From a bacterium (GTDB lineage: Bacteria > Desulfobacterota > S145-22): a stretch of 38,955 nt of DNA. Numbering within the stretch: position 1 is the stretch's first letter; each line of letters begins with the position of its first letter. Shown here piece by piece: positions 33,350 to 38,955 of this stretch. Position numbers and translations under genes: made by a program. The notes beneath the pieces were generated by a model that had not been told where the DNA came from, ran no database searches, and saw nothing but the letters and a program-made list of their open reading frames with translations. Location: positions 1-38,955 of the forward strand of contig JAOZMY010000010.1 in NCBI GenBank assembly GCA_029934085.1, written 5' to 3'.

Positions 33350-34381
33350 ATGGACCTCTTCAACAAACTCCCCATCTACATCCGGTCCAAGATAACCTAT
33401 CACGGAACGCTTGTTCTGTTTCTACTCTTTTTCTTACTGGCTATCGGGACCATCGGCTACCACTTCATAGAGGGGTGGGCCTGGCTCGACTGCCTTTACA
33501 TGACCATCATCACAATCACCACGGTCGGCTATCGCGAGATCGGTCCATTAAGCACCGTTGGGAAATACTTCACCATGGGACTCATTCTCTACAGCGTCAT
33601 CACGGTCGCCTACATCGTGGGATATTTCACCAAACTCCTGGTCGAATCCGAAATCTTTCTCTTCTTTGGGAGGAAAAAATTGGAAAAACACATTCAAAAC
33701 CTCAGTGACCACACAATCATTTGCGGCTTCGGGCGCATCGGCGGTTTCATCTGTCAGGAACTTAAAAACGCCAACAACCCCTTCGTTATCATCGAAAACA
33801 GGCCAGAAGCCATCACGGAAATCGAAGAACTCGGCTACCTCTACGTCATGGGAGATGCCACCCACGACGAAACCCTCATTCATGCCGGCATCCGCAGGGC
33901 AAAGGCCCTGGTCACCGTGGTGGAAACCGACGCGGACAACCTCTTCATCACCCTGACAGCCCGGGGGCTCAACCCCAATCTCTTCATCCTCTCCCGGGCA
34001 AGTGACGAAAAGACCGAAAAGAAACTCCTCCTCGCCGGGGCCACCAAGGTGGTCTCTCCCTATAAAATGGGCGCTCAGCGTATGGCAAACATCATCCTGC
34101 GTCCCGCCGTGGTCGATTTCGCCGAGGTGGTCTTCCAGAAACGAGGGCTGAACCTCCAGATCGAGGAATTCACCCTCTCCTCCTCCTCGAAATTAGTAGG
34201 AAACACCCTAAAAAAATCAAAAATGCGGGAACGCTTCGGCGTCATCGTAGTGGCCATCAAACGCCCCGCTGAAGGCATGCTATTCAACCCCCCGCCAGAG
34301 GAAACCTTCAATCCAGGAGACACCATCATCGCCCTCGGTGAGCCCGAAGGCCTGGAAAAACTCCGCAATATGACAACTTAG
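33350..34381 (+). CDS. Ion channel with RCK/TrkA domain and atypical selectivity filter
   Basis: A 343-residue protein: two membrane helices (about 18-36 and 76-96) with a pore loop between, then an RCK-N Rossmann domain (about 118-240, nucleotide loop ICGFGRIGG at 124-132) and a RCK-C domain (about 255-340). It looks like an MthK/Kch-type potassium channel gated by a cytoplasmic ring. The filter reads TVGYRE (58-63), encoded with CGC at codon 62, where K+ channels have TVGYGD or TVGFGE. The arginine replaces the last filter glycine, so conduction or selectivity may differ. It sits nine bases after the YhaM gene. Confidence 0.9.
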   Translation: MDLFNKLPIYIRSKITYHGTLVLFLLFFLLAIGTIGYHFIEGWAWLDCLYMTIITITTVGYREIGPLSTVGKYFTMGLILYSVITVAYIVGYFTKLLVESEIFLFFGRKKLEKHIQNLSDHTIICGFGRIGGFICQELKNANNPFVIIENRPEAITEIEELGYLYVMGDATHDETLIHAGIRRAKALVTVVETDADNLFITLTARGLNPNLFILSRASDEKTEKKLLLAGATKVVSPYKMGAQRMANIILRPAVVDFAEVVFQKRGLNLQIEEFTLSSSSKLVGNTLKKSKMRERFGVIVVAIKRPAEGMLFNPPPEETFNPGDTIIALGEPEGLEKLRNMTT

Positions 34382-34399
34382 CCCGGAAAGGAGACACCC

Positions 34400-35182
34400 A
34401 TGAATCAAGGACCCTTCATCAACGCGCCCTTCGACATCCTCTACAACAAGCTGGACCTCCTCTGCGCCATGAGACTCATGCCGGAAATCTATTTTGACGC
34501 GAAAATCCTGGACACCTACGGAGACAAGGATTACGAGACAGTGGCAAACCGCCTGGCGGAAAACGGCATCGCCTGCACCTTTCACGCGCCCTTCGAGGAC
34601 CTTCAGCCCGCTTCCTTCGACGACAAAATACGGGAGGTCAGCATGGAACGCCTCCACGCCACCTGCCGCATCGCGGAGGCCTTCAAACCCCTCACTATCG
34701 TCTGCCATCCCAACTTTATGAAGTGGATCTACTACGAAAAGGAAGAGGCGTGGCTTCAACGTTCCATCGAAAGCTGGGGCGAAATTTGTGAAACCGCGAA
34801 ACGATACGGCACACGCGTTCTGCTCGAAAACGTCTTCGACGATTCCCCGGAGATGCTCTCCCGCCTCGTCGAGGGCATCGGCACGGAAAACACCGGAATT
34901 TGCCTCGACATCGGGCACCTCACCATCTTCACAAAGCAACCGCTTAGCGAATGGCTCGATACCCTCGGTCCCTACATCGAGGAGTTGCACCTCCACGACA
35001 ATCATGGGGTCTTCGACGAACATCTGGTAATGGGCCGCGGCACCATTGATTTCACCCCCCTCTTTGAGTATATCAAGAAACATGGAGTAAAACCGATCTT
35101 CACCCTGGAACAGCACCGGGAGGAAGACATCGAACCCAACCTGCGGGCACTGCACGAATGGAGGGAAAGATTCGGGGTATGA
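34400..35182 (+). CDS. Sugar phosphate isomerase/epimerase family TIM barrel
   Basis: A 260-residue protein of the xylose-isomerase-like AP-endonuclease-2 superfamily. Segments following the barrel strands are visible: CTFHAPFEDLQP (about 56-67), TIVCHPNF, VLLENVFDDSPE with a metal-binding Glu, CLDIGHLTIF, ELHLHDNHG and FTLEQHRE. Residues at the barrel mouth (His, Glu, Asp, His, Glu) are consistent with a divalent metal site. Family members isomerise or epimerise sugars, inositols or related compounds, or act as endonuclease IV. The substrate is not determinable. AAGGAG lies seven bases before the ATG. The stop overlaps the sirC ATG (ATGA). Confidence 0.85.
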   Translation: MNQGPFINAPFDILYNKLDLLCAMRLMPEIYFDAKILDTYGDKDYETVANRLAENGIACTFHAPFEDLQPASFDDKIREVSMERLHATCRIAEAFKPLTIVCHPNFMKWIYYEKEEAWLQRSIESWGEICETAKRYGTRVLLENVFDDSPEMLSRLVEGIGTENTGICLDIGHLTIFTKQPLSEWLDTLGPYIEELHLHDNHGVFDEHLVMGRGTIDFTPLFEYIKKHGVKPIFTLEQHREEDIEPNLRALHEWRERFGV

Positions 35183-35859
35183 AACTCTATCCTCTGATGG
35201 CCAATCTCGAAGGCCGCACCGTCCTTGTGGTGGGGGGTGGCACGGTCGCCACGCGAAAAGTCAAGGCCCTCCTCGACACGGGGGCGGAGATCCGCGTGGT
35301 CAGCCCCGCCTTCACGGACGAAATCCGGTCCCTCATCGATGAGAAAAAAATCAGGGGATTCCAACGTAACTTCACCCCTTCTGACCTGGACGGTGTCTCT
35401 CTCGTCTTCGCCGCCACCGACGATCCAGCGCTCAACGAAAGCATCTCTCGGGAGGCCAAGGCAAGGAATATCCCCGTCAACGACGTCACCAACCCCGAGC
35501 AATGCGGTTTCTTCGTCCCCTCCCATATCCGCCGCGGAGATCTCATCCTCGCCATCTCCACCTCGGGCAAAAGCCCTGCCCTGGCAAAATGGCTCCGGCA
35601 AAAAATCGAAGAGGAAATCGGACGGGAATACGAAATCTTAACGGAATGGATGGGAATCATCCGGGATTACCTTCTCGCGCACGGCTACAGCCATGAACAG
35701 ATCCGGAATCTCTCCGAAGCCCTTTTACGGAAAGAACTGGTCGAAAACCTAAGGTCAAACGACAAGGCCGCCCTGTCGAAAGCCCTTGAGGCGGCCTTCC
35801 GATCCGCCCTGAACCACGGCGTTCCCCCCGATCTGGCAACGTCATTAGGAGTATCGTAG
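35179..35859 (+). CDS. Precorrin-2 dehydrogenase/sirohydrochlorin ferrochelatase (SirC/Met8p-type)
   Basis: A 226-residue protein matching the N-terminal part of CysG. The NAD-binding domain has VVGGGTVATRKVKALLDTGA and VVSP (about 17-45), followed by VFAATDDPALNESI and VNDVTNPEQCGFFVPSHIRRGDL, with ISTSGKSPALAKWLRQKIE as the conserved CysG dimerisation/catalytic segment. It oxidises precorrin-2 to sirohydrochlorin for siroheme and, in some anaerobes, alternative heme synthesis. The frame opens at 35158, but ATG 35179 is chosen because it overlaps the previous stop and starts with the typical MKLYPL. With ccsA and hemA it makes a tetrapyrrole/cytochrome cluster. Confidence 0.92.
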   Translation: MKLYPLMANLEGRTVLVVGGGTVATRKVKALLDTGAEIRVVSPAFTDEIRSLIDEKKIRGFQRNFTPSDLDGVSLVFAATDDPALNESISREAKARNIPVNDVTNPEQCGFFVPSHIRRGDLILAISTSGKSPALAKWLRQKIEEEIGREYEILTEWMGIIRDYLLAHGYSHEQIRNLSEALLRKELVENLRSNDKAALSKALEAAFRSALNHGVPPDLATSLGVS

Positions 35860-35867
35860 GAGTCGCC

Positions 35868-36695
35868 ATGTATCTTTACATCACCATCCTGGCCCTCGCC
35901 CTATACGCCATCGGCATGACGCTCGCCTTCGTCTATGTCGCCAGCCCGAAACCCCACTACCTCAAGTGGATCGGCAAGATCCTTCTGATCGGCTTCATCT
36001 TCCATACCTTCACCTTTCTGCTGCGTTACTACCAGGCCGGGCGCTTCCCCATCACCAACCTGCACGAATCCCTTACCTTCTTCGCCTGGGGGCTAACCCT
36101 CTTCCTGCTCATCCTTCACTACAAATACAAAGGCATCTCCGTCCTCTTCTCCTTCGCCACCCCTATCGTCGTCCTCTTTCTGCTCCTCAGCCTCTCGGTC
36201 CCGACGGGCCTCTTCCCGCTGGCGCCCATCCTCAAGAGCATCTGGCTTCCCATCCACGTGATCCTCGCCTTTCTGGGAGACGCCATCTTCGCCCTCACCT
36301 TCTGCATCAGCATCATGTATCTCATCCAGGAGCACCGCATCAAAAAGAAAAAAATTGGCAAGATGACCAGCCTCCTGCCCTCCCTCACACTGCTGGATCA
36401 GCTCAACTACCGACTCCTGACCATCGGGTTTCCCCTGCTTACGCTGGGCATCATCACTGGCTCCATCTGGGCGGAATACGCCTGGGGCTCCTACTGGAGC
36501 TGGGACCCTAAGGAAACCTGGTCGCTCATTACCTGGCTCGTTTATGCCGCCCTGCTCCACCAACGGCTCACCGTGGGATGGCGCGGCAAAAAGGCGGCCT
36601 GGGTCGCCATCATCGGGTTCGGACTCATCCTCTTCACCTTCCTCGGCGTCAACCTCCTCCTCTCGGGGCTCCATAGCTACGGAAGGTGGTCATGA
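35868..36695 (+). CDS. Cytochrome c assembly protein CcsA/HemX-like
   Basis: A 275-residue integral membrane protein with about eight helices. The signature tryptophan-rich motif of heme handling proteins is present: WAEYAWGSYWSWDPKETW (about 201-218). Conserved histidines are visible in FHTFTF, near NLHESLTFF, at HVILAF and in the last helix region LLSGLHSYG. In the Ccs (system II) pathway the protein delivers heme for covalent attachment to cytochromes c. Next to hemA, the same family is called HemX and can affect HemA level. It follows sirC by eight bases, with GGAG before the ATG, and overlaps hemA by 4 bases. Confidence 0.92.
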   Translation: MYLYITILALALYAIGMTLAFVYVASPKPHYLKWIGKILLIGFIFHTFTFLLRYYQAGRFPITNLHESLTFFAWGLTLFLLILHYKYKGISVLFSFATPIVVLFLLLSLSVPTGLFPLAPILKSIWLPIHVILAFLGDAIFALTFCISIMYLIQEHRIKKKKIGKMTSLLPSLTLLDQLNYRLLTIGFPLLTLGIITGSIWAEYAWGSYWSWDPKETWSLITWLVYAALLHQRLTVGWRGKKAAWVAIIGFGLILFTFLGVNLLLSGLHSYGRWS

Positions 36696-37960
36696 GGGAC
36701 CTCATCACAGTCGTTGGCCTGAACCATAAAACCGCGCCGGTGGAGGTCCGGGAAAAACTCTCCTTCCAGGAATCGCAGCTCTCCGACTCCTTCAGCCTCC
36801 TCAAGCAGTTGCAGGGGGTCAAAGAGAGCGCCATTCTCTCCACCTGCAATCGCGTGGAAGTCTATACCGTCTTCAAATCCGACACCTCCAACACGGAGGA
36901 TATTCTCACCTTCCTCTCCGAGTTTCATCAGGTGCCCGTCGAGACGTTCAAGGATTGTATCTACGCCCTCTCCGATGCCCACGCCATCCGGCACATCTTT
37001 CGGGTCGCCTCCAGCCTCGACTCCATGGTCGTAGGCGAGCCGCAGATCCTGGGGCAGTTCAAGGATGCCTACGGGCTCGCCACCCAGAACAAGGCCACCG
37101 GCCTCATCTTAAATCGCCTCTTTCACAAAGCCTTCTCCGTGGCGAAACGTGTGCGCACCGAAACACGCATCGCCAATTCCGCCGTCTCCATCAGCTTCGC
37201 CGCCGTGGAACTGGCCAAGAAAATCTTCGACGACCTCTCCGCCTGCCGGGTGCTGCTCATCGGCGCTGGAGAGATGTGCGAACTGGCGGCAAAACACTTC
37301 ATCAACGCCGGCATCTACGAGATCTACATTACCAACCGCACCTTCAACCGGGCCATCGCACTGGCGGAGGATTTCGGCGGCCAGGCCGTCCCGTTCACCG
37401 ACTACGCCGCCCTCTTCGAGAAGGTCGATATCATCCTCACCTCCACCGGCGCCACGGAGCCCATCGTCACCGCCGACGTGGTAGCCGCCGCTATGAAAAA
37501 GCGGAAAAACCGGCCCATGTTCTTCATCGACATCGCCGTTCCCCGGGACGTGGAAGAAAAGGTCAACGACCTTGCCAACGTCTATCTCTATGATATCGAC
37601 GACCTCAAGGAAGTTGTCACTGCCAACCAGCAGGAACGGGAAAAAGAAGCTCGCAAGGCGGAGGCTATCATCGACGAGGAGGTCGCCCAGTTTCTCCACT
37701 GGCTCGACAACCTCGAAGTCGTCCCCACCATCAAACAGCTCAGAGATCACGCGGAGGCCATCCGCCAGGCGGAGCTTCAGAAAACCCTCGGCAAACTCAA
37801 AAACCTCTCCGAAAAAGACAAGCAAGCCATCGAGCGCCTCACCCAGGCCATCGTCAACAAGCTCCTCCACGGCCCCTCCGTCATGCTCAAACAGACGGAA
37901 CAAAACGGAGCCGGTAGCGCCGTCGTCGAAACCATCCGCAAGATGTTCAACCTGGATTAG
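36692..37960 (+). CDS. hemA: Glutamyl-tRNA reductase
   Basis: A 422-residue HemA, normal length. The catalytic cysteine is Cys52 in STCNRVEVYT; NHKTAPVEVREKL (11-23) and GEPQILGQFKDAY are family hallmarks, the NADPH domain shows VLLIGAGEMCELAAKHF and ITNRTFNRAIALAEDFG, and the C-terminal dimerisation helices run to the end. It reduces glutamyl-tRNA(Glu) to glutamate-1-semialdehyde, the first committed step of C5 tetrapyrrole synthesis. ATG 36692 overlaps the ccsA stop; GGAAGG lies five bases upstream. GTG at 36686 is an in-frame alternative. No hemC follows in this window. Confidence 0.97.
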   Translation: MRDLITVVGLNHKTAPVEVREKLSFQESQLSDSFSLLKQLQGVKESAILSTCNRVEVYTVFKSDTSNTEDILTFLSEFHQVPVETFKDCIYALSDAHAIRHIFRVASSLDSMVVGEPQILGQFKDAYGLATQNKATGLILNRLFHKAFSVAKRVRTETRIANSAVSISFAAVELAKKIFDDLSACRVLLIGAGEMCELAAKHFINAGIYEIYITNRTFNRAIALAEDFGGQAVPFTDYAALFEKVDIILTSTGATEPIVTADVVAAAMKKRKNRPMFFIDIAVPRDVEEKVNDLANVYLYDIDDLKEVVTANQQEREKEARKAEAIIDEEVAQFLHWLDNLEVVPTIKQLRDHAEAIRQAELQKTLGKLKNLSEKDKQAIERLTQAIVNKLLHGPSVMLKQTEQNGAGSAVVETIRKMFNLD

Positions 37961-38087
37961 GCACTACATCCCCAACAAACTTGGATGCCATCGCCGACGA
38001 AATCAAGAAAATCAAGAAGTGAAGAAAAACTTTCTTTTCCTTTGATACAACAAAGCCCCGTTCGCTATTTAGAGGCGCCCTGCGGTA

Positions 38088-38118
38088 CCCCACGAGTGGG
38101 GACTTACTTATTATTTTT
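38088..38118 (+). terminator. Weak hairpin between convergent hemA and DUF4143 genes
   Basis: CCCCA-CGAG-TGGGG (38088-38101) forms a 5-bp G-C-rich stem with a four-base loop, followed on the plus strand by an AT-rich stretch with a short T run (38113-38118). It could end hemA transcription. The 157-base convergent gap otherwise holds a 14-codon coding-like remnant (37981-38022). Confidence 0.35.
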
Positions 38119-38955
38119 CACAGAAAAAACCATGGACGAATAACCACTTTTGAGCGGATTTGCAACTCGTCGCCACCGTAAATCAAAGCAGCGGACGTAT
38201 TTTCTTCCCCCACAATCCTGAACCAGAAATCCAGATTTTTGAAGAAGGAGGAATTGATTGTCTGGGCCGACTTTATCTCGACTGCTACAAGTTTGTCCCC
38301 AAATGGCATCACCACATCGATTTCATGACCGGCAGAATCGCGCCAGAAGTAGACATCCGGTCGTTCGCCACGATGTATAAAGTTCTTTACCAGTTCGGAA
38401 ATCACAAAAGCTTCGAAAATCGCCCCCCTCTCAGAGCGGTGAAAAAGGTCATCGGGATTTCGTATGTTGAGCAGGTAACAGAGCAAACCGGTATCCAAAA
38501 AATAGAGCTTGGGACTTTTCACCAACCGCTTCCCGAAATTTTGATAATAAGGCCGGAGTAAGGTCACAATATAACTGGCCTCCAGAACCGAAATCCACTG
38601 CCTGGCGGTGGTATGAGATATGCCGGTATCCAATGCCAGTGAAGAAAGATTGAGTAGTTGCCCGCTCCGGCCAGCACACAGCCGAACGAACCGGGAAAAC
38701 GTCTCAAGGTCTCCCACCCTTACCACGTTTCTCACGTCTCTTTCGATGTAAGTCTCATAATAAGAGGCAAGCCATTCTCTCGGATCGAGCCCCTGGTGAT
38801 GGATACGGGGATAAAAACCGGCATAAAGGGTCTCGAAAAGTTGACGCCCGGTCTTATATTTACGAACCTCCGGCTTTGCTATATCAGGATCGCCCATTTT
38901 CTCGATTTCAATAGGCTTGCGGTTCTCCAGCTCGGCCAGGGAGAAAGGCAAAAGT
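38118..38955 (-). CDS. DUF4143 ATPase-like protein, C-terminal part (cut by window edge)
   Basis: About 279 residues are visible; the N-terminal AAA ATPase domain with Walker motifs would lie beyond the right edge. The visible part begins inside the typical LPFSLAELE segment, then YYETYIERDVRNVVRVGD, a winged-helix-like region, and the DUF4143 end with PKLYFLDTGLLCYLL and a PD-(D/E)xK-like site: GHEIDVVMPFG and LVAVEIKSA. Such proteins are common, often mobile, and of unknown role; some have been proposed to be toxin or defence related, without good evidence. It is convergent to hemA and shows no link to the tetrapyrrole genes. Confidence 0.88.
   Translation of the reverse strand, partial: LLPFSLAELENRKPIEIEKMGDPDIAKPEVRKYKTGRQLFETLYAGFYPRIHHQGLDPREWLASYYETYIERDVRNVVRVGDLETFSRFVRLCAGRSGQLLNLSSLALDTGISHTTARQWISVLEASYIVTLLRPYYQNFGKRLVKSPKLYFLDTGLLCYLLNIRNPDDLFHRSERGAIFEAFVISELVKNFIHRGERPDVYFWRDSAGHEIDVVMPFGDKLVAVEIKSAQTINSSFFKNLDFWFRIVGEENTSAALIYGGDELQIRSKVVIRPWFFL

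Overview
The window reads as a chromosomal segment of a Gram-negative, probably anaerobic bacterium. The gene order sirC-ccsA-hemA on the right, a Lon/small heat shock pair, and an M18 aminopeptidase next to coaBC fit Desulfobacterota (deltaproteobacteria) or a neighbouring lineage best. No rRNA or other marker is present, so this placement is an inference only. Genes are packed tightly, often with 1- to 4-base start/stop overlaps, and several use TTG or GTG starts.

Left part (1-23242, all minus strand). Reading in the direction of transcription: mscL and an Asp/Glu racemase come first. They are followed by a nearly unbroken run of about 22 kb: a 994-residue GT-C/YfhO-like membrane protein, a family 4 glycosyltransferase, a SPASM radical SAM protein, an asparagine-synthetase-type amidotransferase, a B12-binding radical SAM protein, and a second SPASM-like radical SAM protein. 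Then come an SGNH hydrolase fused to a TolB-like propeller, a YbhN/AglD-type membrane protein fused to a methyltransferase, an NAD-dependent epimerase, a hexapeptide acyltransferase, a free YbhN/AglD protein, an alpha/beta hydrolase, a PMT/ArnT-type GT-C transferase, a membrane spermidine-synthase-like protein, a methyltransferase, and the start of a family 2 glycosyltransferase cut by the left edge. Together they look like a pathway that builds, decorates and moves a surface glycan or glycolipid; its product cannot be named from sequence.

Right part (23418-37960, all plus strand) is mostly housekeeping: SAM hydrolase (DUF62), a class I/II aminotransferase, CoaBC, M18 aminopeptidase, Hsp20, Lon, ThiL, a YhaM-like HD exoribonuclease, a K+ channel with an RCK domain and an unusual selectivity filter, a sugar isomerase-like TIM barrel, SirC, CcsA and HemA. 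A convergent DUF4143 protein is cut by the right edge.

The least expected signal lies between genes. Four gaps (around 13.2, 22.8, 25.4 and 28.2 kb) hold degenerate short tandem repeats with strict 7-base (AGGTRAA-like and CTTCGAG-like) or 9-base (AYAAACSAR-like) registers. In all three AGGTRAA tracts the G-rich strand is the sense strand of the flanking genes. The tracts provide the last codons and stop of one gene, the stop of another and the Shine-Dalgarno of a third. One tract is interrupted by a 54-base element that folds almost completely into a three-way junction.
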